DNA of 64,000 bases from Nitrospira sp. (GCA_030123625.1 CP126121.1:515001-579000); one strand, 5' to 3'. Positions 34,649 to 43,677 are shown, counted from the stretch's first letter. Translations and numbers: made by a program. Notes: generated by a model not told the origin, from the letters alone.

Positions 34649-37519
34649 ATGCAGACACGTAACAGCATTGCCGATATCTGGGGAGCCCGCACGCCCTATC
34701 ACGGCCACTGGCCTGCGCGAGTCGATGAGCGGACGTTGGAGGCTCCGGATCGCTGGGTTCCGTCCGCCTGCGTACTTTGCTCGTTCGGCTGCGGCATCGA
34801 TATCGGCGTGAAGAACGGCCGCATCGTCGGCGTTCGCGGTCGTGAATTTGATCGGGTAAATCATGGCCGCCTTGGCCCCAAGGGTCTTCATGGCTGGGTC
34901 GCCAATCATTCAGCCGATCGACTGACGGTGCCGTTGATCCGCCGCAAGGGCGAATTGCAACCCGCGAGCTGGGACGAAGCCATGGATCTCATCGTCCGCC
35001 GGTCGAAAGAATTGATCGACCGTCATACGGCCCACTCCATTGCGTTCTACACGAGCGGCCAATTGTTTCTGGAGGAGTATTACACGCTGGCGATTATCGG
35101 CAAGGCCGGCATCGGCACGCCGCACATGGACGGCAACACGAGGCTCTGCACCGCGACGGCCGATTTTTCGCTGAAAGAATCCTTCGGCACAGATGGACAG
35201 CCCGCGTCATACGACGACATCGACGTGACGGACGCCATCATGGCGGTCGGCCACAACATCGCGTCGCAACAGACCGTGATGTGGATGCGAATTCTCGATC
35301 GGCGCGCCGGGCCCAATCCGCCCAAACTCGTCGTCATCGATCCCCGCCGGACGGAAACGGCGAAGCAGGCCGACGTGCATCTGGCATTGAAGGTCGGCAC
35401 GAACGTCGCCCTGCTGAACGGTCTGCAACATCTCCTCATTAAGTTCGGCTGTATCGATCGTTCCTTCATCGAGGACCATACCGTGGGCTTCGAGACACTG
35501 GCGCGACTCGTCTCGACCTGGACGCCGGACCGCGTCGAACGGGTAACCGGCGTGTCCGAGCGCGATCTGCGAAAGGCCGCGGCGATCATCGGCGAGAGCC
35601 CGACTGTGCTCTCCACCGTGCTGCAGGGCGTCTATCAATCGATGCAGGCCACGGCAGCCGCCGTGCAAATCAACAACATCCATTTGCTGCGCGGCATGAT
35701 CGGCAAGCCGGGCGCCGGCATCTTGCAGATGAACGGGCAGCCGACGTCGGAGAACACCCGGGAGTGCGGCGCGGACGGCGACATGCCGGGCTTCCGCAAT
35801 TGGGAGAATGAAACCCATATGCAGGAGGTGGCCGACATCTGGAATGTCGAGCGGCACACATTGCCGACGTACGCGCCGCCGACTCACGCGATGCAGATGT
35901 ACCGCTATGCGGAAGAAGGGACGATTCGGATGTTATGGATCAGCGGAACGAACCCGGCAGTGTCCCTCCCGGAATTAAGCCGCATCCGCAGCATCCTGGA
36001 CATGAACAGTCTTTTCGTGATCGTCCAAGATGCCTTCCGGACGGAGACGACCGAGTATGCGGACATCGTGCTTCCCACCGCCCTCTGGGCCGAAAAGACC
36101 GGCTGCTACACCAATGTCGATCGGACAGTGCATCTGTCCGAGAAGGCGATCGAACCGCCGGGTCAGGCGATGTCCGACTTCGACATTTGGCTGGACTATG
36201 CGCGACGGATGAATTTCTCGGACAAGGACGGCACGCCGCTCATCAAGTGGCGCACACCGGAAGAATGTTTCGAGGCCTGGAAAATCTGCTCGAAAGGACG
36301 GCCCTGTGACTACAGCGGCATGACCTATGCCAAGTTGCGCGGGCATGCCATTCAATGGCCGTGCAATGGCGAGGCGCCCGGCGGCACGACGCGGCTCTAT
36401 TCGAACCATCGGTTCAACACGCAGGCCGATTACTGTGAAACCTACGGCCATGATTTGACGACCGGCGCCGCCTATACACCGGAGGAATACCGTGCGCGCG
36501 ATCCTCAGGGCCGTGCGCAATTTCACGCGGCGGAGTTCCAACCGCCGCACGAGGAACCGGACGACGACTACCCCTTCTGGGTGACGACGGGGCGCATCGT
36601 CTATCATTTTCACACCAGAACGAAGACGGCCCGGTCGCGCGAATTGAACAATGCGGCGCCCGACGCCTTCGTGCAGATGCATGAGGACGATGCCGCGGAG
36701 CTCGGCGTGCGTGAAGGCGATTGGGTCCAAGTGGAGTCTCGCCGCGGCCAGGTGACGGCGCGCGCCACAATCGGCGACATCTTATCCGGGCACCTGTTCA
36801 TCCCGTTCCATTACGGCTATTGGGACGATCCCGGACGCATGCGGGCCGCCAACGAGCTCACCGTCACCGAATGGGATCCGGTGAGCAAGCAACCCTATTT
36901 CAAGCATGCCGTGGCGCGGGCGAAGAAAGTGTCCGGCTCGCCGACCGTGGAAAAGATCTCGGAGATCACCGCATCGGCCATGGGTCGGATGAAGGCCGCG
37001 GCAACCGAATTGATGGACACACCGGGCAAGGTCGCCAAAGCCATTGCGACCGCCGGGGACGAACGGCCCCTCAACGTTTTTCTCGGGATGACGGTTCAGA
37101 GCGAGCGCCAGTTGGCCGATGCCTTCCGGCAGGTCGGCCACAAGCATATGGCGGAGCCGGACATCCATGCGACGTGCCTGCTTATGGCCTCCTGGAGTCA
37201 GGGGCAAGCCGAAGCGCTGAAACCGTTCATCGCCGCCTATCACAAAACCAGGAGCGACAATCCCGACGGCTCGGCGACAAATTTATTCGACGGTCCGCGC
37301 AGCGGCGGTCTGGGACTCTTGCGGGATTTGCACGACCTTTGGTTGTCGGCGAATAACGTTCACCTCGGCTACGAAGCAGTCAAGCAAGCGGCCAAAGCTT
37401 TGCGCGATCAGGCGCTCGTCGAAACGTGCGAACGGTCTCTTCACGGCACGGACCGCCAAATCGCCTGGCTACGCACGCGCATCGACCAAGCCGCACCTCA
37501 GACGCTTGTGGTGTCGTGA
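34649..37519 (+). CDS. Molybdopterin oxidoreductase (nitrate reductase/formate dehydrogenase superfamily) with helical C-terminal extension
   Basis: 956 residues; AAGGAG before the ATG. An Fe-S motif CVLCSFGC (Cys41, 44, 48) is followed by GRLGPKGLHGW, where the usual fourth Cys is Gly76. The molybdenum ligand is most likely Cys167 in GNTRLCTATA, as in NasA/NapA-type enzymes. Further motifs: VVIDPRRTETAKQADVHLAL, GMIGKPGAGILQMNGQPTSE, and ADIVLPTALWAEKTGCYTN. The C-terminal domain with ANELTVTEWDP ends near 765. About 150 residues of helical sequence follow (LGLLRDLHDLWLSANNVHLG, VETCERSLHGTDRQIAWL), resembling a ferritin-like bundle. No Tat signal, so cytoplasmic. Substrate unknown. Confidence 0.85.
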   Translation: MQTRNSIADIWGARTPYHGHWPARVDERTLEAPDRWVPSACVLCSFGCGIDIGVKNGRIVGVRGREFDRVNHGRLGPKGLHGWVANHSADRLTVPLIRRKGELQPASWDEAMDLIVRRSKELIDRHTAHSIAFYTSGQLFLEEYYTLAIIGKAGIGTPHMDGNTRLCTATADFSLKESFGTDGQPASYDDIDVTDAIMAVGHNIASQQTVMWMRILDRRAGPNPPKLVVIDPRRTETAKQADVHLALKVGTNVALLNGLQHLLIKFGCIDRSFIEDHTVGFETLARLVSTWTPDRVERVTGVSERDLRKAAAIIGESPTVLSTVLQGVYQSMQATAAAVQINNIHLLRGMIGKPGAGILQMNGQPTSENTRECGADGDMPGFRNWENETHMQEVADIWNVERHTLPTYAPPTHAMQMYRYAEEGTIRMLWISGTNPAVSLPELSRIRSILDMNSLFVIVQDAFRTETTEYADIVLPTALWAEKTGCYTNVDRTVHLSEKAIEPPGQAMSDFDIWLDYARRMNFSDKDGTPLIKWRTPEECFEAWKICSKGRPCDYSGMTYAKLRGHAIQWPCNGEAPGGTTRLYSNHRFNTQADYCETYGHDLTTGAAYTPEEYRARDPQGRAQFHAAEFQPPHEEPDDDYPFWVTTGRIVYHFHTRTKTARSRELNNAAPDAFVQMHEDDAAELGVREGDWVQVESRRGQVTARATIGDILSGHLFIPFHYGYWDDPGRMRAANELTVTEWDPVSKQPYFKHAVARAKKVSGSPTVEKISEITASAMGRMKAAATELMDTPGKVAKAIATAGDERPLNVFLGMTVQSERQLADAFRQVGHKHMAEPDIHATCLLMASWSQGQAEALKPFIAAYHKTRSDNPDGSATNLFDGPRSGGLGLLRDLHDLWLSANNVHLGYEAVKQAAKALRDQALVETCERSLHGTDRQIAWLRTRIDQAAPQTLVVS

Positions 37520-37756
37520 CATCGGTAATGGGTGGCGCGCCATGAGTGGACAGTGAACAGAATGGGAATCGGCCGGCCGGTAAACAAAAGCGTATGGCAT
37601 TGTGCACAATGAAGGCCCATCGCCCGAGCGAGCGACCGGCACACGGTTCACACGACGGCACTGATGGCCATGATATGAAGCGATTGTTTCATGGAAGGCA
37701 GGCGGAGCGGAACTCGTGCATGAGGGGACAGAGTCTCCTGTTCACTCACGATATTA

Positions 37757-37954
37757 TTAAGGAGGTTGAAGCGGGCCGTTCCATTCTCCGATAAAGCGTT
37801 CAAGTGGAATGGTCCCGGCGACGCCCGGGACAATAACCTGCTCTTCGTCGATCGTGACCACGTTCAAGAGGTCGGCTAATACATCGTCGATGGGCTCAAA
37901 CGATCCTTTAAACCAATATTTTCCAGGTGATGATGGGGTAGTTGAAGACCACAT
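37757..37954 (-). CDS. Possible small protein downstream of the DUF2892 gene
   Basis: 65 codons with coherent composition (KYWFKGSFEPIDDVLADLLN, IPLERFIGEW). It follows the DUF2892 stop by 32 bases on the same strand. The ATG has no clear ribosome site. Family not recognised; listed because the sequence reads as protein rather than as a shadow. Confidence 0.35.
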   Translation of the reverse strand: MWSSTTPSSPGKYWFKGSFEPIDDVLADLLNVVTIDEEQVIVPGVAGTIPLERFIGEWNGPLQPP

Positions 37955-37986
37955 CGCTCGAAATAATCGGCGGAAGTACTGTGAGT

Positions 37987-38445
37987 TCAGCGGTTCATCG
38001 CGGCCAAGATACGCCCGGCTTTCTGCTCATCAATGGTTTGCGCTGTCGGCAAGTCGTCGAAGTCTCCTCGGAGGACTTTCAACGCGTACCGCTCGGAGGC
38101 GATTTCTCTCGCTGTCCGAAAGCCCAATCGCCGGAAAATCGGGACGGGAGGACACCAGCCTTGCACGGCATGCTGCAGCAGAAATCCTGCCACCACCCCG
38201 GGAAGCACGAAGAATCGGCGGCTTGCCCACGCTCCAAGCCCGAGGCCCAAGAGGGCAACTGAGGCGGCATTGGCTTCCAATGTCCGTTCCATGTCCCATT
38301 CTTGGTCCAGCTCTTCAAGGCGCCGACTGATTTCATCACGTCCTTGCCGTCCGATGGAAGAGATGCTCTGTGCTGTTCGTCTTCGGATCCGTTCGTTGAC
38401 GGCTTCATCGGTATGTTGCTCGACTCGGATCGTCGTCGGGATCAC
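37987..38445 (-). CDS. DUF2892 membrane protein
   Basis: 152 residues. The core (about 50-125) carries the DUF2892/YgaP-like signature: MERTLEANAASVALLGLGLG, RRFFVLPGVVAGFLLQHAVQ, GWCPPVPIFRRLGFRTAREI, with two membrane helices. The N-terminal 45 residues are charged and helical. Inner membrane; function unknown, sometimes tied to sulfur-transfer proteins. It borders the restriction-modification relic, which was cut just upstream. Confidence 0.75.
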   Translation of the reverse strand: MIPTTIRVEQHTDEAVNERIRRRTAQSISSIGRQGRDEISRRLEELDQEWDMERTLEANAASVALLGLGLGAWASRRFFVLPGVVAGFLLQHAVQGWCPPVPIFRRLGFRTAREIASERYALKVLRGDFDDLPTAQTIDEQKAGRILAAMNR

Positions 38446-38497
38446 AGTTTTCCCCTTCCGTCGCCCACGTGCGCCATCTTGTCTTGCCTACCAGAGA

Positions 38498-38668
38498 CTA
38501 AGTATACGTCCGTGGCTCCGGCATGACACTGGGGATGCCCCTTAACGCTTCCAGATATCTTTCCTTCGGCTCTTCCAGGCGGCGCTGTCTGAACAATTCC
38601 TTGGCTTGTTCAACATCCCGAAGAATTTCTTGCCGAGACCACTTGCGGGCATCCTTCGGCCATCCCAT
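38498..38668 (-). pseudogene. 5' stub of a XamI-type restriction endonuclease gene
   Basis: A 56-codon frame starting MGWPKDARKWSRQEILRDVE and continuing AKELFRQRRLEEPKERYLEA. This resembles the N-terminus of XamI-family restriction endonucleases, which normally run several hundred residues and sit directly after an Eco57I-like methyltransferase, as here. After about residue 43 the sequence departs and stops. The ATG follows the restored methyltransferase stop (TGAATG). The catalytic domain is gone. Confidence 0.6.
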
Positions 38669-38745
38669 TCAAGCGATTCCCATCCTGCGCAACCGTTCAA
38701 GATGTGGAATCGGGAGCCGCATCACTTCTCCTGGCTCGAACTTTG

Positions 38746-40221
38746 TCAACCCGCCGGCATAGGTTCACCCCCCACAAGGCTGACATTCTCATTCAGCCAA
38801 CGGATAATCAGCGCCAAATCGTCTTCAGAGAGCGAAATGCGAGGATAGAGTCCGTGGGCAATGTTCAGAATCCTGGCTCCGCATACGTTACGGACAAACA
38901 CCGGAGCACGGCGAGCCAGGTAGGTCATTAGTATTGGAGCAGGAGCCCTCAGATTGACCCGCCACCACGGCCTGCGATGCGCCGCGATATAGCCGTCCTT
39001 CGCTCCTTGAGACTGTGCCCACGCGATAAATGTTTTGATGCGTCCACGTTCTTGCGTCGAAAAGCGACGAAAGTCATCGGGAAGATCCACGACCCGCCGG
39101 AGTTGACCGGCATCCGTGAGCCGGGAACCGGAGGCTTGAATGAGTTCTGTCGCGCGCGTAACGGTGGGGATCAAGACGGAAGCCGGCAGCCCTTCCGCCT
39201 GCTCAGCCGCTATCCATATCTTGTTCATGCCGGTCACCTGCCCTCGGTGCACCTCGAGCAACTCTCCAAGCCGGATAAAACCATTTTTCTCTGAGTCGTT
39301 TTGACGGATCAGACGCGACCATTTGTCTTGGCTTTCAGCACGCGAGAAAGAGACATTTATGCCGCCCTGCAAGTTCCCAAGCCGGGCGGGAGATTGAACA
39401 CGGCGTATCTTCAGTGAACGACGGCGAGAACCAATTTTAAAACACACAATGGCCGCGCTCGTCATCGCATCGGGGAAGACCTGCGATGCTGTATCGATAC
39501 GATGAAGTGATTCCCCGCCCATACCGTTCATCAACAGAGCACGGGCGGTGGAGCCATAATTCACGTCGAGCCATTCCGATGCCGTGATGAAGCAACCATA
39601 GTCGCCCGGGACCACGAGTTGACGAGTCTTGAGAAGAAAATGCAGGTGGAGCCCGGCCAATGCACTGCCGGGCAATCCATATGCTTGAAAGGTCTCGGTA
39701 TACCAATGCTTCCAACACGGTTCAATATCATGATGACGAACATATGGGGGATTGCCGATAAACAATGTTCGACCGGCGGAAGGCAAATGGACCGAGCGGT
39801 AATCATCTACGATGATCGAAACACGCTTCGTGAGCCCTGCGATGGCGACATTCGCGCGTAGAAGATTTACGATATAAGGATCTTTTTCAACGGCAATGAT
39901 GTGAGCATCCGGAAAGACTTGAGCGGCGCCTAGGACAAAGCGACCTGAGCCAGCGCCGGGATCGATGATACGTTCAAAAGTTACCCCTTGAGCATTGGCC
40001 CATCCCACCATGGCCCGCACCACGTGAGGCGGTGTGAAGGTCGCCCCCTTGGCACGCCGCTGTTCTGCCGGCACAATTCGGCTATAGACCTCCCCAAGCA
40101 CGTTACGCTCTCCCGATAGCGGGCTCCTATGGTGCAATCCATCCTGTGGGTGGCTACGGTGGGACTTGAGCAAGCGGCCTGCTAGACGAAGGAGAGAATC
40201 TTGAGTTGCCGGAAAAACCAT
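38746..40221 (-). CDS. Type II N6-adenine DNA methyltransferase, Eco57I/XamI-like (3' frameshift)
   Basis: 491 residues to the in-frame stop. SAM motif I IIDPGAGSGRFVLGAAQ and catalytic motif IV FIGNPPYVRHHD identify an amino-methyltransferase; a target-recognition region follows (LGELLEVHRGQVTGMNKIWI). The frame ends GGEPMPAG, but one frame over the typical family ending continues as YAGGLTKFEPGEVMRLPIPH to a stop at 38669, so one base appears lost near 38760. The catalytic part is intact and the enzyme may still work. Its partner endonuclease is only a stub, making this an orphan methyltransferase. Confidence 0.8.
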   Translation of the reverse strand: MVFPATQDSLLRLAGRLLKSHRSHPQDGLHHRSPLSGERNVLGEVYSRIVPAEQRRAKGATFTPPHVVRAMVGWANAQGVTFERIIDPGAGSGRFVLGAAQVFPDAHIIAVEKDPYIVNLLRANVAIAGLTKRVSIIVDDYRSVHLPSAGRTLFIGNPPYVRHHDIEPCWKHWYTETFQAYGLPGSALAGLHLHFLLKTRQLVVPGDYGCFITASEWLDVNYGSTARALLMNGMGGESLHRIDTASQVFPDAMTSAAIVCFKIGSRRRSLKIRRVQSPARLGNLQGGINVSFSRAESQDKWSRLIRQNDSEKNGFIRLGELLEVHRGQVTGMNKIWIAAEQAEGLPASVLIPTVTRATELIQASGSRLTDAGQLRRVVDLPDDFRRFSTQERGRIKTFIAWAQSQGAKDGYIAAHRRPWWRVNLRAPAPILMTYLARRAPVFVRNVCGARILNIAHGLYPRISLSEDDLALIIRWLNENVSLVGGEPMPAG

Positions 40222-40386
40222 CGGCTCTCAATCGCTCAGCACTTGAAAGGAGTTTCGCAATAAGGAAGAAGTTCGATGCAGTATGCAGAGGACCGGATTT
40301 AATGTCAAACAAGAAGTAACCAATGGCTACACCTAAGTTGTGATTCCTTTTGAGCCCATATCTACTCAAGGACATTCGTTATTATG

Positions 40387-40402
40387 TGGCATTTCCATTG
40401 CA
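40387..40402 (+). promoter_or_regulatory. Sigma-54-type promoter
   Basis: TGGCATTTCCATTGCA keeps GG and TTGCA with exact spacing; two mismatches to the consensus. 64 bases before the ATG at 40466. Confidence 0.6.
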
Positions 40403-40465
40403 CAAGTTTTGTAAGATTCTTCAAACTCGAAGCAACCCACAATTCCATCATCATGAGGTGCGATT

Positions 40466-40819
40466 ATGGCCAGGAAGAAACCGTCATCCGATGCACGTCC
40501 CGGAGCCGGTCCGAAAGGACGGCGTGTCAGAAATCCCATCGAAGAACGGAGCCCGAGGAACCAAGCGACCGGCGGGTATGATCCTGAGGACTATCATGGT
40601 TCCGGTCCCCTCCCCGTGGGCAATGCTCCGGTTCATCCGCAGCAAACCGGAGGCTCCAGCATCCCGATCGGCGCTGAATCAAACCCAAGTCCCGTCGGGA
40701 ACCCTGGCGATGTGCCGAATACCGACTCGCCATCCGGTTCAGGCCTAAACCGTGAAGCGCTGGGCGACAGCGTGGAACCGGATGAAGCCCTGAAGAAAGC
40801 ATCGAAAACAGCCGCGTAA
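40466..40819 (+). CDS. Disordered hydrophilic protein
   Basis: 117 residues, mostly Pro, Gly, Ser, Asn and charged residues (MARKKPSSDARPGAGPKGRR, HPQQTGGSSIPIGAESNP), with no hydrophobic core. A GAGGTG site precedes the ATG and a sigma-54-like promoter lies upstream. Such proteins are often desiccation- or stress-linked, which here is inference from composition and promoter. Ends in a short Lys/Ala helix. Confidence 0.5.
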   Translation: MARKKPSSDARPGAGPKGRRVRNPIEERSPRNQATGGYDPEDYHGSGPLPVGNAPVHPQQTGGSSIPIGAESNPSPVGNPGDVPNTDSPSGSGLNREALGDSVEPDEALKKASKTAA

Positions 40820-40938
40820 GATATGTCTTTCAGTGGCTGTCATCGATTCATTTGGGAAAAGCGTGACCGTGGAGTCAAGGATTTCGGTACGGATCTCAGA
40901 AGTGCGGGCAGTCTCTTGGAGATTGTGATGATTGCCCC

Positions 40939-41199
40939 TCAAGGATGCAGAGAACGGATGATTCTTCCGAAGAAAGGAAACGACATGACGCCCTCATTCG
41001 TCGTTCGGTTGTTCACCTTTCTCAAGCGGCCCAGCCGGCCGTTCAAGTAGGCGTTCAAGGTCTCTTTGTCGCGTACGACTTTGCCGTCCGGATGGTAGTA
41101 AGCAAAACTTTTTCCCCGCCACCGTCGGGAAATGCCGGGTTGCCGGACATCGACATAGTGTAGACCCGCTGTATCGAACTCAAAGGGTACGGTTTTCAT
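40939..41199 (-). pseudogene. Stub of DNA topoisomerase IB
   Basis: 86 codons. Residues 8-50 read AGLHYVDVRQPGISRRWRGK and SFAYYHPDGKVVRDKETLNA, the N-terminal signature of bacterial (poxvirus-like) topoisomerase IB. After that the sequence is unrelated, and the catalytic domain with its Tyr and Arg/Lys/His residues is absent. A 5' fragment left by deletion. Confidence 0.65.
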
Positions 41200-41594
41200 T
41201 GCTTTGGCTGCTTAAACGGCAAGAAGCCGACCAATACTTTTTCGAGAGTCAATTCAAAGAACACATCCCAGTTCATAATATCCTAATTCTCGACATTCCT
41301 GTCCCCATCACCACCTAGTGATTCCCCGAGCGGCAGACGAGCGAATTGTCCACTGTTTTCTTATAACTGGAGGTGAGTTCACCAGACGCACCCGGGTGGG
41401 ATCCCTGTTGACTCCTTCGCTCGATCTTGATCGCACCAGCGAGTCGATGAAGAGACGCAGTGTCTTTTGGAAGGACAGATTGGGGAGACCATCGGTACTG
41501 TCCCTGTTCCGATCTTGAATGCGCGCAAGGCGCATCTTATTGTCGCCTCAACGCTTTCCGCCACAAACGCCGCCGCGAGCCAACTGTGTGTCCG
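41200..41594 (+). other. Gene-free stretch
   Basis: About 395 bases between the topoisomerase stub and the PepSY gene promoter. Open frames exist on both strands but none contains a recognisable motif. Nothing further seen. Confidence 0.35.
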
Positions 41595-41610
41595 TGGTCT
41601 CAAGTTTGCT
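41595..41610 (+). promoter_or_regulatory. Weak sigma-54-type promoter
   Basis: TGGTCTCAAGTTTGCT has a perfect TTTGCT -12 box and GG at the right distance, but positions 4-7 of the -24 box do not fit. 57 bases before the PepSY gene. Confidence 0.4.
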
Positions 41611-41666
41611 TCGACAGCTTTACCATTAGCGAAAGTCACCATTATTACTTCAAGCCGGAGGACATT

Positions 41667-41942
41667 ATGCGTTACCTTGCCTTGCCGTTCGCATTGGTAC
41701 TTTGTACTCTAGGCGCCTGTAGCAGTCAGGATAAAATGGCGCGATCCGCCAATATTTCCATGTCGGATGCCGTTCGCACGGCCGAAGCATCTATTCCCGG
41801 ATCACGGGCGAAGAAAAGTCACGTGGAAAAAGAGGGCGATCGTACCGTGTACGAAGTGGAATTGGCCGACAATCAAAACAACAGTCGAACTGTCTGGATC
41901 GATGCCTATAGCGGCAGAATCATTAAGAAGACGGAACCGTAA
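41667..41942 (+). CDS. PepSY-domain lipoprotein
   Basis: 91 residues. Lipobox TLGAC after signal sequence LALPFALVLC; the rest is one PepSY domain: ISMSDAVRTAEASIPGSRAK, VYEVELADNQNNSRTVWIDA and YSGRIIKKTEP. PepSY domains inhibit peptidases or act in envelope sensing. CGGAGGA precedes the ATG, and a weak sigma-54-like element is upstream. Confidence 0.85.
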   Translation: MRYLALPFALVLCTLGACSSQDKMARSANISMSDAVRTAEASIPGSRAKKSHVEKEGDRTVYEVELADNQNNSRTVWIDAYSGRIIKKTEP

Positions 41943-42070
41943 CGTCCACCCCGGGCTTCTGGTGGAGCCGAAAGCGTGGGGGACCTGGGCCAAATCGCAT
42001 TGTAACTAGGTAACGAGGTCTTGATAAAACCGGCCTGGCGAACTTCTTTATCGCTTCAAGCCATAGAGTA

Positions 42071-42991
42071 ATGACTCAGGTGAGGCGCCTGCAACGGGTC
42101 TTTCTGGGACTCGGGCGGCAGACTGCGTGGTCTCACTCTGGAGAGATATTGGAAATTCGAACGCTATACGATGGAACCGGAGCCCCGCCCTCTCCGTGTC
42201 TGACGAGAGTCCTGCGCGAAGCGTATGACGGCGAATTGTGCTTCAGCGATGCATCGAATAGACCGCTGATCGTCGGCAATTTTGTTCAGACATTGGACGG
42301 CATGGTCTCACTGAGGATTCCCGGCAAATCGGGAGGCGCAGAGATCAGCGGGAGAAATGAAGAGGATGCGTTTATCATGGGGCTGCTGCGCGCCTATGCC
42401 GACGCGGTCATGTTCGGAGAAGACACCTTTCGGAACGCGCCCGGGCATGCGTGGACCGCCGGCTTTGTGTGTCCAACCTTCGACAAGGAGTTTCAGGCAT
42501 TTCGGAAGCATATCGGTAAGGACTCCCTCCACCCTGTCAACGTCGTGGTCAGCGGCAGGGGCCATGCCGATCTCGATCAACCATTGTTTAGGCGCGAAGA
42601 GATCCGCAGTCTTGTGCTGACGACCGAACAAGGCGCCGCACGTCTGCATGGACGATACGGGAGCTCCTTACCGGCCGCTGTCCACGTACTTCCCGGCGAC
42701 ACGGTACTCAATCCATCCGATATGGCCGCATTGCTTCATGCCGACTATGGAGTGCAGCTGCTGCTCCATGAAGGAGGGCCGATGTTGTTTTCGTCTTTCC
42801 TGAGGCAAGCGTTGATTGACGAATTGTTCCTCACCGTGGCGCCTCAAATCATCGGGCGGGGCCGGACGGGAGAACGACCGGCCTTTTCCGGCCCGCTTGG
42901 GTTAGCCCCTGAACAAGCGATCTGGGGAACGCTGCTGTCCGTGAAACGGGCAGACAAAAGCGGCCATCTCTTCCTGCGCTATCGACTTTGA
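42071..42991 (+). CDS. RibD C-terminal/dihydrofolate reductase-like protein
   Basis: 306 residues. A RibD_C domain spans about 65-306: PLIVGNFVQTLDGMVSL, EEDAFIMGLLRAYADAVMFG, VVVSGRGHADLD, LLLHEGGPMLFSSFLRQALI and DELFLTVAPQIIGRGRTGER. It has no deaminase domain, so it is a stand-alone reductase, probably NADPH-dependent. Whether it serves riboflavin synthesis or another pteridine-like substrate cannot be told. The first 60 residues are less conserved. Confidence 0.8.
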   Translation: MTQVRRLQRVFLGLGRQTAWSHSGEILEIRTLYDGTGAPPSPCLTRVLREAYDGELCFSDASNRPLIVGNFVQTLDGMVSLRIPGKSGGAEISGRNEEDAFIMGLLRAYADAVMFGEDTFRNAPGHAWTAGFVCPTFDKEFQAFRKHIGKDSLHPVNVVVSGRGHADLDQPLFRREEIRSLVLTTEQGAARLHGRYGSSLPAAVHVLPGDTVLNPSDMAALLHADYGVQLLLHEGGPMLFSSFLRQALIDELFLTVAPQIIGRGRTGERPAFSGPLGLAPEQAIWGTLLSVKRADKSGHLFLRYRL

Positions 42992-43071
42992 TCGCGAGTA
43001 GATCCTCGATCGCGATGATGCCGTGAATGTTGCGAGAGGATGGCGACGTGCTTCAGCGCATCGGCCGGAGT

Positions 43072-43245
43072 TCACCATGCATCTACCGCGAACGACTTCC
43101 GACAGATCGTACAGACATAGATCTGCACATCTTTGTCAGCCTCGCTTATTTTCGATTCAACTTTCACGAGAGTGTGATGGTCACATTCATTCGGAGCCCT
43201 GCTCTCTTGCTGCGGTGTCGATCCTGTTTCGTCAGATTGACTCAT
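43072..43245 (-). CDS. Small zinc-binding-type protein
   Basis: 57 residues from MSQSDETG. It contains NECDHHTLVKVES and YVCTICRKSF, so one Cys-His and one CXXC pair could bind zinc. Ribosome site weak; ATG 43260 is an alternative. Family not recognised. Confidence 0.45.
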   Translation of the reverse strand: MSQSDETGSTPQQESRAPNECDHHTLVKVESKISEADKDVQIYVCTICRKSFAVDAW

Positions 43246-43287
43246 GATACCCGGCACCAATCATGATTATATGAAAACCGTCGGGCT

Positions 43288-43677
43288 ATGAGAAAACGAC
43301 CAATTCGAGAGCCGACTCCGAAGAAGGCTCCTCTTAAAGAGCCGCCGGCACCCAAGAAACCTCCCATTAAAGAACCGCCACGACGGAAGGGCCTTCCGCC
43401 GATCGGTGATCCGCCGAAGAAACGCCGACCCCCAAATAGTTTCAAGACCTTCTTCCTTGAGCGATCACCTCTTCTTGAGTTAACGACTATTGAACTTACT
43501 GCAAGGGTGATTCCACTCGGCGGTTTTCGTGCTTGTAAAGGCGTTCGGCATATCTGCCCAACTAAGAAACCGGTTGCCATCGGACAATGTATCTTACCCG
43601 TGACCGATTGTCCCATCCCTATTAGTCATGGCACTTCTACTGCAACCTCCGATGCGGCGCTGCGGCAGTCGTCATGA
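43288..43677 (+). CDS. Pro/Lys-rich basic protein
   Basis: 129 codons. Residues 1-50 are a repeating KEPP/KKPP pattern (PIREPTPKKAPLKEPPAPKK), seen in short basic proteins of several proteobacteria and relatives. The remaining 80 residues are unlike the first part and may be read-through after a lost stop. No clear ribosome site. Low confidence in the 3' end. Confidence 0.35.
   Translation: MRKRPIREPTPKKAPLKEPPAPKKPPIKEPPRRKGLPPIGDPPKKRRPPNSFKTFFLERSPLLELTTIELTARVIPLGGFRACKGVRHICPTKKPVAIGQCILPVTDCPIPISHGTSTATSDAALRQSS

Noticed and set aside
43242-43616. Minus-strand Gly/Arg-rich frame
   Set aside because: Antisense of the KEPP repeat region; the plus-strand reading resembles known basic Pro-rich proteins better.
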